Under the pieces are notes generated by a model, which made no database searches, was not told the origin of the DNA, and saw only the letters and a list, made by a program, of their open reading frames with translations. Positions 38,911 through 50,614 of a DNA stretch of 64,000 nucleotides are shown in pieces; within the stretch, counting starts at the first letter, position 1; each line of letters begins with the position of its first letter. Origin of the DNA: Phycomyces blakesleeanus NRRL 1555(-) (lineage: Eukaryota; Mucoromycota; Mucoromycetes; Mucorales; Phycomycetaceae); contig NW_017265172.1 of NCBI RefSeq assembly GCF_001638985.1, positions 170,757 to 234,756 on the forward strand, read 5' to 3'. Made by a program: the position numbers and the translations under genes.

Positions 38911-39800
38911 TGATGGGTATAGATGACTGGAATATATATATATATATATATATATGTCTGTGTGTGTAATATACGTGCGTATAAATTTATGTAGAAAGAG
39001 AGAATAACGATTAATTCGGGGATACAAATAGACAACACATGTGCAGAGAATTTCTATTATGTACATATAAATATATTGTATTATAATATATTATATATTT
39101 ATATATATTAATCTAATATTATATTATATTGTATTGTATTATACTTTATTGAATTATTTATATTGATGCAAGTGTGTGTAAGCGTGTGCGTGCAAGCGCA
39201 AGTGCAAGCGCAAGTGTAAGCGCAAGTGCAAGTACAAGTACAAGTACAAGTGTGTGTATTTCTGGTGGTGCACAGAGGATGGAGGTTCATTTGCCATATA
39301 TGACTAGACCTTCATTTCAAACACAAAAATAGAGATCAAGGGAGAGGAGGGAGAGAGAGGGGAGCGGAGAGGGGAGAGACAGAAACAGACAGATTGAGAC
39401 AGATTGAGATAGCCCGAGAGAGGCCGAGAGAGAGAGAGGGGGGCGGAGAATTGTGGTAGGTTTAAGACAAGTAAAGAGAGGGGGGGGGGGCATAAAATAG
39501 AGTGAAGAAAATATTAAAGATTTAAGCCAATCATCAGCCGAGATTTATTTACCAACTTCCCATTTAAGGAATAGTAGGTAAAAGTGCCAACTCCAAAGCA
39601 CGACTAAAACAAATAAAGAAAGAAGTAACCCACAAAAAAAAAAGCCTATAAAAGTAGCCAATAAGCCATACCTCAGTCCAAGCATTTATAAAAAAGGAAA
39701 CCATATTTTGGCTAGTTTTATTGCTCTTTCAAAAAAAAAATACAAAATTTAGTTGCCTTCCTTTATTTTTATTTTTCACTTACTCATTCGTTAATTCATC
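38911..39800. promoter_or_regulatory. Divergent MAP kinase / WC-1 promoter region
   Basis: 890 bp between two divergent ATGs. It contains an (AT)n run (38935-38955), hexamer repeats of the GCAAGT type (39193-39252), and a 150-bp almost pure-purine tract on the plus strand (about 39338-39492). No gene seen. Shared regulation of the two genes is possible but not shown. Confidence 0.5.
39193..39252. repeat. Imperfect (GCAAGT)n/(ACAAGT)n tandem hexamers
   Basis: About ten degenerate hexamers, alternating GCAAGC, GCAAGT, GTAAGC and ACAAGT, in the divergent promoter region. Confidence 0.85.
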
Positions 39801-40536
39801 ATGGATTCCTTCTCATCTTACCCACAACCTGCCGAAGCCCAGAAACCGTTTCCAGGACACCAGACCCAGTTCCAGGATGTACCTTCACACCCTTTCTTTG
39901 ACGTTGTTCAGGAACAAAGTCAGCAAATGGTCTCCAAGGCAGGAGACCCTCAAGTTGATTTTGACCTCCAGCCTGGTACACCAGTTCCTGCTCCAACCAC
40001 AACTGCTCCTCTTTCAGGATTTTACTCTAGCTCTGGATTTGATATGATCGGTATTCTGTCTCGTCTAGTCAACCGGTAATATATTATCCTATTTTTTTTA
40101 ATTATATATATATATATTTACATATCTATCTTTATATCTTCTTTTCTTTTAGTCCAAACCCACAAATTAATGTTGGTCCTATCGACATGTCTTGCTCTTT
40201 TCTGGTCACAGATGCCCGTCAGTACGACCATCCTATTGTCTATTGCTCCCCCACATTCGAACATTTGACTGGCTACAAGGGCTCTGAAATTCTTGGCCGC
40301 AACTGCCGGTTCCTTCAAGCACCAGATGGTCGAGTGACAAGTGGTTCCCGCAGACAGCACACAGACAATCAGGCCGTATACCATCTCAAAGCCCAGATGC
40401 TTCAAAGTAATGAACATCAAGCCAGTATTATCAATTATCGCAAGGGTGGACAGGTCAGTTTCTTTTCTTTTTTCTTATTAAAAAAGAAAAGAAAGAAAAA
40501 CACACACACAATTTATCAATAGAGGGAAAAAATCAA

Positions 40537-40576
<40 letters not shown>

Positions 40577-42361
40577 GATAATAGTAATACATACTAATAC
40601 TCATTATCTTTTGCAACTCTTGGCTTTTTATTATTACAGGCATTTGTCAATTTGATTACAGTTATTCCAATCTGCAATGAATTTAATGAGGTCGCGTTCT
40701 TTGTTGGTCTCCAAGTTGACTTGGTAGAGCAACCCAATGCTATTCTTGAGAAGATGAAAGGTAAGAAACAAGGCCAATCAAATTAACTTGAATCTCTTTA
40801 TTGCGATTATGTACTAATCCTGACTCTTGGTATTATTGTCTTAGATGGTACCTACCTTGTCAATTATCAACAGATGAACATGGTTCCATATATTCCTGGT
40901 GCAAGTAGGTTATAAAAAGAAACGAAATAGAATAGAGTATAATAAGAGATGAAGAAGAAACAGACGAAGAGTCAGGCATATATATGTATATTTACTGACT
41001 TTGTTTATCAGATACTGCATCTGAACCTGTTGATGACTATTTCCGAGAGATTCCTGCCGTTGCGTCGCCTGCATCTGAAGGTCTGAACAACCAAGAGATC
41101 TTGGACCTTGTTCAATGCTCTGGAGAGAATGAACAGCAGCTGCAACAAGAGTGGAACAAGTTATTGCTGGAACACTCTGAGGATTTCATTCACGTCTTGT
41201 CTCTCAAGGGCTTTTTCCTCTACTGCTCTCGCTCATCATCCGATCTTCTCGAGCACGACCCCGAAGAACTAGTTGGACACTCGCTTAGTTCTATTTGCCA
41301 CCCTTCTGATATTGTGCCAGTGATGCGTGAGATCAAGGAGGCTGCGGGTAACAGCGACAAGGTTGTGAACCTGATCTACCGTGTCCGCCGCAAGTACTCT
41401 GGATACATGTGGATGGAGTGCCAGGGAAAGCTTCATGTGGACCAGAGCAAGGGTCGCAAATGTCTTATTCTGGCCGGTCGTGAGCGTCCTATGTACAGCC
41501 TTCCTCGCAAGGAACTGATGCAGTACGGTGGAGCTGGTGTGGGGTCTGAGTTCTGGGTCAAGGCCAGTCTGAGCGGTCTCTACCTCCATGTGTCAGGCAC
41601 CAGTGAAGATGTGGTCGGCTACTCGTCGGATTTCCTTGTCGGCGCATCAATCTTCCGTTACGTTCTTGACAAAGAGGTTCACGAAATCACACGTGCGTTG
41701 GCTTCTGTCAAGAAAGGCGAGATTTGTAACCTCGAGCATACGATGCAGAACAACAAGGGACAGTACGTGTCTGTGGTCTCTACTTTCTACCCTGGAGACG
41801 GCTCTTCTGGAAACAAAGCTCCTGAATTTGCCCTGATTCAGATTCGAGCCAAAGATGCGGCGGTTCTTGCGGCTATCAAGTCTGCTGCAGATGATGTGGC
41901 CATGTCAGACATGACAGAAGAAGAAGTGGCCGAGAATATGTTCTCTGAACTCGAAACTGTCCGTGGTACCAGTTGGCAGTACGAACTCCATCAACTTGAG
42001 GTGGCCAATCAGAAATTGCGTGAACAACTTGAGAATTTGTCGAACCCGAAGCGCAGAAAGGTAATATACATTTATAGAATCTGTACACTACATTTTTTTT
42101 TCTTTGGTTTTTATCTAGTACACATTGAATTCCTTTGTACGCCATTCTTAATTTTAATTTTTAATTTTTTTTAAAAAAAAATAGCAAAAGAAGAAGAAGG
42201 CCTCTTCTGCACCAGATGTTCAAAAGATGTGCGCTCAGTGCCAGTCCAAGGATTCTCCAGAATGGCGCAAGGGGCCCAATGGACCAAAAGAACTCTGCAA
42301 TGCATGTGGACTGCGCTACGCAAAGTCAATTTCTGCAAAAACCACTGCAATGGAAACATAA
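39801..42361 (+). CDS. wc-1: White-collar 1-type blue-light receptor (LOV-PAS-PAS-GATA zinc finger)
   Basis: Six exons (39801-40075, 40153-40453, 40640-40760, 40845-40904, 41012-42060, 42185-42361) give 660 residues. The LOV domain spans about residues 80-210 and carries the flavin-adduct cysteine in GRNCRFLQAPDG (C143). A PAS domain follows (HSEDFIHVLSLKGFFLYCS, about 270-390), then a second PAS (VKASLSGLYLHVSGTSEDVV, about 405-520). A basic/coiled segment leads to a GATA-type zinc finger, C-X2-C-X18-C-X2-C (C618, C621, C640, C643), with the WC-1-style 18-residue loop. It should bind FAD, partner with a WC-2 protein and activate light-responsive genes in the nucleus. Mucoromycotina usually have several wc-1 paralogues; which one this is cannot be told here. 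It lacks the long polyglutamine region of Neurospora WC-1. Confidence 0.96.
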
Positions 42362-42716
42362 TGCAAGGCTAAAAAAAGATAATAATAACTAATGCTAATG
42401 CTAATGCTAATAATAATAATAATTACACCAACAAAAAACAAAGGAGAGAGATACGAAAAAAAAAGATAGAGTTGCATATTCACTGACAATAAGTAACATG
42501 CACAAACCACTCTACAATCAACGAAACCTTTTATTCTCTATATATTCAACGCACATCTTCTTGGATCTTTACATCTTTATCTTTATTGCTGTTGTTGTTG
42601 TTATTATTATTATAGTTCTTATTATTTGCTCATATCGCAAAATATATATTCCTTATTCTACCTCTACCTCTCTCTATCTTTATATCTATATTTTGCTCAC
42701 ACTCACTCCACTCGCT

Positions 42717-42770
42717 CATACATACATACATACATACATACATACATACATACATACATACATACATACA
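42717..42770. repeat. (CATA)n microsatellite
   Basis: About thirteen uninterrupted CATA units downstream of the wc-1 gene. Confidence 0.95.
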
Positions 42771-43129
42771 ATCAAATAAAAATAAAATAAAACAAAATAA
42801 AAGCTTTTATTTTCATATATAATTATCAGACTAAAGAATGAATTAATTAAAAAAAGAAATCAAGTGTCTCGTTTATTCCCTTGTCAAACATGACCTAAGG
42901 TTTTCTGCTTTTCAAAACCAAAAACCTAAATAAAAATAAGAAAAAGAAGTAGAGCCAAGAATCATTAGTTGTATCACATTAAACCAACCCACTCAAAAAA
43001 GTGTGGAAGATAACCGAAGATGAACACAGACTAAAAAAGAAAGAAAAAATGATACAAAGAGTTCACAGGCCTGAGATAGTCTATAATTTATCTTTCGTAC
43101 CAAAATAGGTAGCTCAATAGCTTAATAGC

Positions 43130-43153
43130 TTTTTTTTTTTTAAAAAAAAAAAA
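43130..43153. repeat. Perfect T12A12 palindrome
   Basis: Longest of nine oligo-T/oligo-A self-complementary tracts in the window. Others: 6142-6157, 8954-8974, 18275-18294, 30016-30036, 42165-42181, 46675-46698 (one central C), 51859-51874 and 58648-58664. Confidence 0.9.
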
Positions 43154-45758
43154 GTATTGGCTAATCAATTATTGTTACCAAGAAAGAAAAGCTAGAAAAA
43201 ATACAGGAAGAAAGAAGGGGGTGGATCAAAAATTATACTTCTTGTTCTACTTTTCCATTTTTCCCAATAAAGTAATATCAGGAAATATGAATATGTATAT
43301 AAATTACGCCTTGGTCACTTTTGTCTTTTTTTTTTTGTTTTTTCTTAAACTGAGTTTATGGACAACCCTCGAGCTTGGACAGTTACACGCAATTTTACTT
43401 CACGCATTTAGCAAATATTTATGGAAATTATATGTAATAAATCAATAATAGATAAATAATAAATAAAAGAACCTTGTTAAATATGCTTGATACCAAAAGG
43501 AGTATCCTGCACCTAAATTACATACATTTATATATGTATATCAAGCCAACTAACCAATTATATTCATTTAATAATGAAGTTGACGGTCTAAAAGATGTCT
43601 AAACTGATAAATTAGCAGAAATTCAAATATAAGCTACAAGGTTGAATAATGACAATGGAAAATAATAATAATAAGGGTAGAAACCTGCCTATAATTCTTT
43701 CTTTTCATCTACTATGAATACTAGCTAAATTTATATTCAAGGCCAATGGTGTTAAAGAAAAACCCAAAAACAAATAGATTCAAAATAACTTTTTACCAAG
43801 ACCACTTTCTATACTTTGACGCGCCAAAAATGTAGATACATTGGTTATATGCCTATAGTATTTTTAGTCTGGTAATTAAAGTACGTAATGAATATTGTTT
43901 CAATTATTATTATTATTATCATCTATCTCAATATGTATTACTAACACTCTGCTTTTGCTCAATATATTCTTGTGAGACAAGACAATGTGTTCTATGGACT
44001 TCTTTTTTGTTTGCTATTCTTTAGCGCACTTGAACCAATGTCAAGAAACTCAAAAGAACATTAGTGAACAATTCATCTGGTTGGACTTCCAGAGTGTATT
44101 CATTTAAGATATTTATAAAATATAAAATTAAGTAACAAATTCCGAGATTATTTAAGACTCATACATTTTGGCAGTAAGCTTTATCGTCTTTACAGGACCG
44201 AGGATAATCGCCTTTTCAGCAAATAATAGAGGGGCTCTTTAATAAAATATCCAAGAACTGCTGTAGATATAATCTTTTCTATAAAGTCATATCGCACGCC
44301 CTGAAAACATAGTCCAGTTTATTTCAAGTGTTTAAATTAATATTTGCTACTGCTGAATAAGTTAATAGGCCTACATTATCGTCGTATTTGATCCCTCTTT
44401 ATATTTATTATCAAATAAATTTGTCTTTGTCTCATTCTTTAATACACAAATCTACCTTTGAAAAAGAAACAGCCTTGCAAACTCTTGTAAACCTTCATCT
44501 CATTCTACAAAGCTCCTTTCGTCATATTTACCTGTCTTATGGCAAGCATGTAAGGACGCAGAAACCTTCTCCTAAAGATATTATTCAGTACTAATTCTGG
44601 TCAGAGTCCAAACCATGTATGTAAAGACTGATGGCGGCAGAAATTCATAGCACATCTGACTAGCAAGTGATTAGAACAATTGATCTTACGGTAGCTGCTT
44701 ATCATATTCACTCTATTTTATCGTACTTTTTGTTTATTTTCCTTTCCTTTTCATCCTATAGATTAATATATATATATATATATATTAAAGGTATTTAGGG
44801 ATACTAGTATTTTCAGAAAAGAAAATTAAATATACTATGAGGGTACAGTTTAATAGATAAATAATTTAATGGTTGTTCATACTATTATTCAAATTGTATC
44901 ATATATATATATATATATATACATGCATGTGTGTGTGTGTCTGTGTATGAACCACAATATCTACCAAGTTATTTATCCCTAAAGAAATTTATTACGAGAG
45001 AACGTTTCATTTATATGACTTTAAGAAAAACGGATCGTCAAATCAACACCTGGGACTTTACGACATCGTTTATAATGCTACATTAAAAGCGCCCCAAAGT
45101 GGTGGTGTTAGTTCTCTTTTGTTTGAGAAGCCTTTAAAGAGATACTAATATATGTTGTATTCTTCTTAGACTATATGACGTAGAATAGCATTTTTATGTT
45201 ACTGCTTTATCCAAATGACCTGTTACCTGGCCTACCAAATAATAGTCTATATAGGACTTTGATAGTTTAAGGCATGTGTGAGGTAATAAGAGATCAGAAA
45301 AAAAAGCATTCTTGCTAGAGAGTAAATACCATACTTATCATGAGTATACTAGACTATTAAAATATAGCCTAATTAGTGAAATATATACATATTAGTACAT
45401 ATAATGGCTGGTACCTGTGATTAATTGGGGGGTATATCTCATTGATTTCCTTTGGGTACTTGATACAAGATGAGGCTTCTAGCAACGTACTCTTATAATA
45501 ATATTTCAAAAGAGACAGCCTTAAGCCTCTAAGATCAATTCATGGTAACCAAAAAAGAAAGAAAGAATATCAGGAACTTGTTGGAATATTCATTCCAAAA
45601 TCAGATATATAAATATGTATATCTTGTAATATTTGCTTTGTAAAAAAAATTGGTTTATATATGTATATGTGTGGGTGTGTATGTACATTCGAGGGATTTA
45701 AATAATAAAAGTATAAAGTATGTCTCTAGATATTATCAAAGAGAGTTTACAGCTAAAT

Positions 45759-46097
45759 TTATGTAGTGCAAGATTGTCTCTTCGATACTGCCTCGATTTC
45801 TTTCTCTCCGTTAATTTGAGATTGCTCTCCTTCTCCTTCCAGATCTCCATCTTGTAGAATAATTCCGGCTATCTGTTGTATTGTGCCTTTCATTTTCTTG
45901 TAGTATCCGTTCAGATAGCTTGGCTCGGTGACTTCTACATCGTCTCCATAATCGATTTCATTTTCCATAGCTGTGGCTTGTGTTGCAGGATAATTGAAAA
46001 GCGAGGTTTGGGTGGTGTCCTTGATAGGAGGACTAGTGTGGTATTGACTGGCATCGATAGAATTGATAGCATTAGCAGGGTGGCGATAATCTTCCAT
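45759..46097 (-). CDS. Small CsbD-like stress protein
   Basis: Single exon, 112 residues, start ATG at 46097 (MEDYRHPANAINS). The N-terminal 65 residues are polar and probably disordered. Residues about 63-103 (GYYKKMKGTIQQIAGIILQ, then GDLEGEGEQSQINGEKEIE) follow the CsbD pattern of an amphipathic helix, a GD/E-x-x-L-E-x-E-G turn and a Q-x-x-G second helix. CsbD proteins are bacterial general-stress proteins, also common in fungi; their biochemical role is not known. A stress-response element and TATA box lie just upstream. The acidic, hydrophilic composition fits a soluble protein. Confidence 0.7.
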   Translation of the reverse strand: MEDYRHPANAINSIDASQYHTSPPIKDTTQTSLFNYPATQATAMENEIDYGDDVEVTEPSYLNGYYKKMKGTIQQIAGIILQDGDLEGEGEQSQINGEKEIEAVSKRQSCTT

Positions 46098-46159
46098 TTT
46101 GTATATTGTGTGTTGTGTTGTGGATTAGTTTTTGGAAGCAAATGAGACAAGTTGATATT

Positions 46160-46173
46160 CCCCTCTTTTTATA
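46160..46173 (-). promoter_or_regulatory. STRE (AGGGG) and TATA box upstream of the CsbD-like gene
   Basis: On the minus strand AGGGG (46160-46164) is followed upstream by TATAAAAA (46166-46173), about 65 bp from the ATG. AGGGG is the Msn2/4-type stress element in yeast; relevance here is inferred from the gene family. Confidence 0.4.
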
Positions 46174-48503
46174 GGGATCAAACAGTATCGACCTTTCTGA
46201 ATCAAAGTCTAAAATAGGTCTTTATCGATACATCATCTTACCGTAGTAAAGAAGCTTCTTTTATCCAAAATAATAATCTTAAAAAGTCCGATGCTGCAAT
46301 GACGATGTTCTCAAGAATATATATTCTTTATCGTAGTGTGTATGGTAGCCACTTTGAACTTCCGGTGTCTTCCTTTCACTGTGAAAAACTGCGAAAGACC
46401 AAAGATTGAGAGCAATCCTACCCTCGACATACAAAAAGAAAAAAAGGCTTCTTCCTCAGTTGGCAAAAGTAAACGATAAAAACGCAATTAGTTCATTGTA
46501 GCTGTTACAAAGAACCTTGATGCATGGTGTCTCAGAAATAATAATAATATAATCCGTTTTGTTTCAATTTTGCTTTTTTTTTTATTGTTATTGTTACTAT
46601 TCGCTTGCTTTTAGTTATTTTGACAATTGACCTATGTAATTTTATTAATCAAGTGTCTAACTTGATTTTAATAGTTTTTTTTTTTTTCAAAAAAAAAAGC
46701 GTCTAATTTTATAGTAAGATCTTTTAAACAAAAGGTGTACTGAGTGTTAGACTAAATTTATGTCTTAAAATAAGTCTCAAACTCATATACGCCAAAGGGT
46801 GGTGTATATTTTGGGACAGTTATTAACCGGGCTTCGGACTAACAGTCACAATGAACTACATGTGCGGGAACTTCCTGCGTTCCTAACCTGTCCTCGAAGA
46901 CGACTGCTTTTGCTGTGGGTACTCCAGTGTTTTCACTAATGTTCCTGGATTAAAGTCAGCCAATCAAAGTCTTTGTGGGTTTTCCATTGAGAAAGAACCG
47001 AAATTATTTTGTGTTGCACTACCACAGCATTGGAAGAAAGGAAGAAAGAAAAAACACCCCAGGTTGACAGTATCACTGACAGGCCGTTTCTGTCATCCCA
47101 ATCAAAAATACAATACATCATAGATCCCGTACACTATACTGTTTATCTAGCTTTATCCATTACACTTTGTATTGAGTCATTAAAGCGACCCTTTCCATTC
47201 TCCTTCCCTTTTGAACTTTTTGATTATATTTTTCATATTTCCTCTTAAAATTATGAAAATTAGAAAAATCAAAAAGGCTTTTTACATTTGTCTATGAAAC
47301 AAATCTTGCTTTAGATTCTTTTTCTCTTCTTCTTCTTAATTCCTTTTAGCCATCAGATTATGCTGTGATCTATTAAAGTAATATATATTCTTTAATATAT
47401 GTATGCATTCAACAGAGAATCCAATAGGTCTAATGGTCTATCTTTATATAAATAATAATATAAAAAAAAAAGAGGCTATAGACCAGAGTGCATTTTTATT
47501 CTATTTTATTTTTCGCTTGGCAAAATTCTGATCATAGGCAATATTAATCATAATAAAAAGTTACCAATTGTTTGAATTGACCAGTTTATTTTTAGAAGCA
47601 CCACTTAGAAATGGTGTATGTATATCATTTAAAGTCAACCACTCACACATTAGCGTTTAACCATTTATCGAGCCAGCTCACCGGCATCACCTTGAAAGAA
47701 ATACATAGGGAGAGAAGGCGATTATTCTTTAAACATGATAGCCAAGAAAATCCGGGAATCATTTGTATGCAGTCCTAAATGCAAAAATCACAAATATTTA
47801 CTTTAATAGTCTGATTTACTGGGGTTTATGAAACAGGGATAGTGTTTTAGTGCTCAAATTGGCGTCTATGAATTTATCTTGATTCTACAAAAAAATACAT
47901 TCAACTATAAAATCTATTCTATATTTCTAATTGCACTCTTCACTTTCTCCCTATGTACAGGTTTTGATAGTTCTAGAAATATACAATAGCGATACACACT
48001 TTGCCAGGAGTTTCAAATCATCGGCCACAACTATTTTGGTTATCGTTGTGGCTGGATAGAAGACCGAGTTTAACCAGTTTAACCGTCTGTACTCCCACCA
48101 GTCTTTCTCTGCATACCATTTCATTTCTCAACGCGTCCAATAGCCAGCCAGCTCTATGGCCAGGCATCATTTACATCAATAAAATTAATAACACAATAAG
48201 AAAAACGACCAAAAAAATAGGTGTATTAAAAGAGGGGCAGGGATAAAAGCAAAATATTTTATATATAAGAAAGGGAGAGAAAGAAAAAGAATCGTCGGCG
48301 CTTACACTTTAAAAAGGCCTGCTGTTATATAAGTTTATATTTATACACACATCTCGGGACCAATGTTCGATTTAGAAACTACAGGACAAAAGCTTATACG
48401 TAGCTTTCTACTCGGTCCCATCGGGAATGACCCAGCTTATAGGACAGCTGCATAACATTATTAGGTCCTGTTCTCATGTCAAAAATATATATATATATAT
48501 TTA

Positions 48504-48539
<36 letters not shown>

Positions 48540-48652
48540 CAATAATAATTATTAAAATTAAAGAAAAAAAATTGCATATAAATATGGACCCCAATTGGAA
48601 CAGTATTTTTTTTTCAACTTTATACTAGTCCCACTCTCTCTCTCTCTTCACT
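46174..48652. other. 2.5-kb interval without a clear gene
   Basis: Contains a T13-C-A10 near-palindrome (46675-46698), a moderately GC-rich patch 46790-47000 of unknown nature, and a minus-strand coding-like remnant (about 47998-48170, with one stop). Long AT microsatellites lie at 48486-48540. TATA and CT-rich leader sequences precede the next gene. Confidence 0.5.
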
Positions 48653-49969
48653 ATGACCAACTCATTCACCGAGTCCAGCTCTTTCACTGCCTCCTCTTCC
48701 TATGTCGAGGAGAATGGCGAGGTTATCCACCGCTCTACCAACTTCCAGTCTTCCCACAGCCAGAGCACTACCTTGACCATCGTTGCCCACGGTGCTTCTG
48801 AGTTGATCAATGTCGAGACCATGGGCAAGCAGGATCCCTTCCTCCAGTTCTCTCTCGACTACACCAATGCCAAGTCCTACCAAAAGACCTTTACCCACAA
48901 GAAGGCCGGTGCCGAGGCTACCTGGAACCAGACCTTTGTCTTGCCCCTCCAGGGCCAGCCCGATCTCTATATCGAAGTCATGGACGAGGAGTCCACCTTT
49001 GCCGAGGTCATTGGTTTTGCCGCCATCCCCATCAACCAGGTTGTCCATGCCCAGGGTGCCACCTTCAACGGTATCTTTGAGATCTTTGCTGTCAATGGAA
49101 AGCGTGCCGGTCAGGTTCACTTGACCTTGTCCGCCCAGGGCTTCCCCAACTCTGTCACCCAATCCTTCGAGCAGCAGGTCATCCGTGGCCAGTCCTACAT
49201 CAAGGAGGAGCATCTCAAGCGCGTCAAGTCTCTCAGAAACAAGGCTCTCGGCACTGACATCGCCATGGGTGTCTTGGGCAGTGCTCTTGCTGTCGGCGTC
49301 GGATTTCTCGGCAAGAAGACCTACTCTGACCACCAGAAGGCCGAGGAGGAGGAGGCCCAGAAGGAGGCCCAGGAGAAAGAAGAAGAAGCCAGACGCGTCG
49401 AGGAGCGCGAGACCTTTGAGCGTGAGAAGCGCGAGTTCGAGGAGCAAAGAGTTGCCGCCGAGACTGAGCGCAAGCAGCGCGAGGAGCGCGAGGAGAGCCA
49501 CAGAGTCCAGCAGACCAACACCCGTCGCCAGGAGTCCGAAAGCCACAACTCTTCCGAGCGTCGTGAGGAGTCGTCCTCTGAGCACCGCGAGAGTTCTTCC
49601 AAGTCCAAGTCCAAGAAGCGTGAGGAACGTCGCAACAGAGGTTCCGGTTCCGACTCTAACTCTGATTCTGACTCTGGTTCCGACTCTGACTCTGATTCCG
49701 GCTCTGGTTCTGATGAAGAGAAGCGCTGCAGACGCAAGGAAAAGAAGGAGAAGAAGGAGAAGAAGAGATGCGAGCGTAAGGAAAAGCGCAACAACAGCTG
49801 TGAGCGCAAGGAGAAGCGTGGAAGCGGTAAGGAATGGGATCCCGTTGGCACCTACTCTACTGGTGACCGCGTCAAGTACCATGGCCACACCTATATCTGC
49901 CTCCAAGGCCATTCTTCCAACCCTACCTGGAAGCCCGACGTCGCCCACTCTCTCTGGGAAAGCGCTTAA
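48653..49969 (+). CDS. C2 domain / coiled-coil / Ser-Asp repeat / CBM5-12 chitin-binding-module protein
   Basis: Single exon, 438 residues. Residues about 39-165 form a C2-like domain (TTLTIVAHGASELINVET, GKQDPFLQFSLDY, TWNQTFVLPLQGQPDLYIEV). Residues 200-220 are a hydrophobic glycine/alanine stretch (MGVLGSALAVGVGFLG), possibly a membrane-inserting segment. Residues 227-300 are a highly charged coiled coil. A Ser/Arg region and a Ser-Asp dipeptide tract follow, then Lys/Glu repeats. The last 45 residues (WDPVGTYSTGDRVKYHGHTY, then SNPTWKPDVAHSLWES) match the carbohydrate-binding module family 5/12 pattern of chitinases. There is no N-terminal signal peptide. Codons are strongly C- and G-ending, unlike its neighbours, which suggests high expression. 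Function is unknown; a cortical or septal link between membrane and chitin is conceivable. Confidence 0.85.
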   Translation: MTNSFTESSSFTASSSYVEENGEVIHRSTNFQSSHSQSTTLTIVAHGASELINVETMGKQDPFLQFSLDYTNAKSYQKTFTHKKAGAEATWNQTFVLPLQGQPDLYIEVMDEESTFAEVIGFAAIPINQVVHAQGATFNGIFEIFAVNGKRAGQVHLTLSAQGFPNSVTQSFEQQVIRGQSYIKEEHLKRVKSLRNKALGTDIAMGVLGSALAVGVGFLGKKTYSDHQKAEEEEAQKEAQEKEEEARRVEERETFEREKREFEEQRVAAETERKQREEREESHRVQQTNTRRQESESHNSSERREESSSEHRESSSKSKSKKREERRNRGSGSDSNSDSDSGSDSDSDSGSGSDEEKRCRRKEKKEKKEKKRCERKEKRNNSCERKEKRGSGKEWDPVGTYSTGDRVKYHGHTYICLQGHSSNPTWKPDVAHSLWESA

Positions 49970-50614
49970 ATAATGTATATTTCAACAAGTCTTTTCTTTT
50001 ATCTTTCTCTCCCTCCCCCTCTCCATCTTCTATGTGAATACTGAAACAAATAAAAATAAAAAATAATTGTAAATGCTAAATGGGGCATATTTCCCAAGCA
50101 AAGCCAGCTATTCATAACACCCTTTTTTTTGGTTCGAGACTCTTTTGATTTAAGCATATTTCTTTTTTGCCTATATAATCACGCGCACTTGACACTTGCA
50201 TTCTTATTTACTTCTTGTTAAACAATAGCAAACATTTTTCTTTTCTCGACAGTGTTACTATCAGACACAACGTTGCACCGCATACAGAAGTCTTGTCAAA
50301 CGATCTTATCCAACCCAACAAAGGTATGTCAAAATCAATGTGAATATTTAGTTTAGGTTACGGTCTAAAAGTCTAATATGCAGTGTAAGATGCTGTGTAT
50401 TATTATATACACATCTACATCTACATTTACATCTATTAATATATATATATATTTCAAAGAAAAAAGAAATGGTTGTTGCTGGTGTGAAAATGTAAGAATA
50501 TAAGATAAAGGAAGGGGATAGATGAAGAAAGAAATTAATAGGAGTGGTAGTAGTACTTCTTCTTTCTAGTTAAATAATGCATAGGTTATCAATGGGTTTC
50601 TGTCTTTTTATGGG
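49970..50614. other. Intergenic, convergent 3' flanks
   Basis: About 650 bp, AT-rich, between the C2/CBM gene and ATM1. No gene seen. Confidence 0.5.

Larger units (their letters stand above)
42362..45758. other. 3.4-kb AT-rich interval without a recognised gene
   Basis: Holds (TAATGC)n near 42390-42415, the (CATA)n microsatellite (42717-42770), a T12A12 palindrome (43130-43153) and several AT runs (44766-44785, 44900-44920). Short open frames, such as 44388-44594, have no coding character I can support. Confidence 0.5.

Noticed and set aside
48662..49948. 428-residue open frame antisense to the C2/CBM gene
   Set aside because: It exists because the sense gene uses C/G-ending codons; the translation is leucine/glycine/valine-rich low complexity with no domain.
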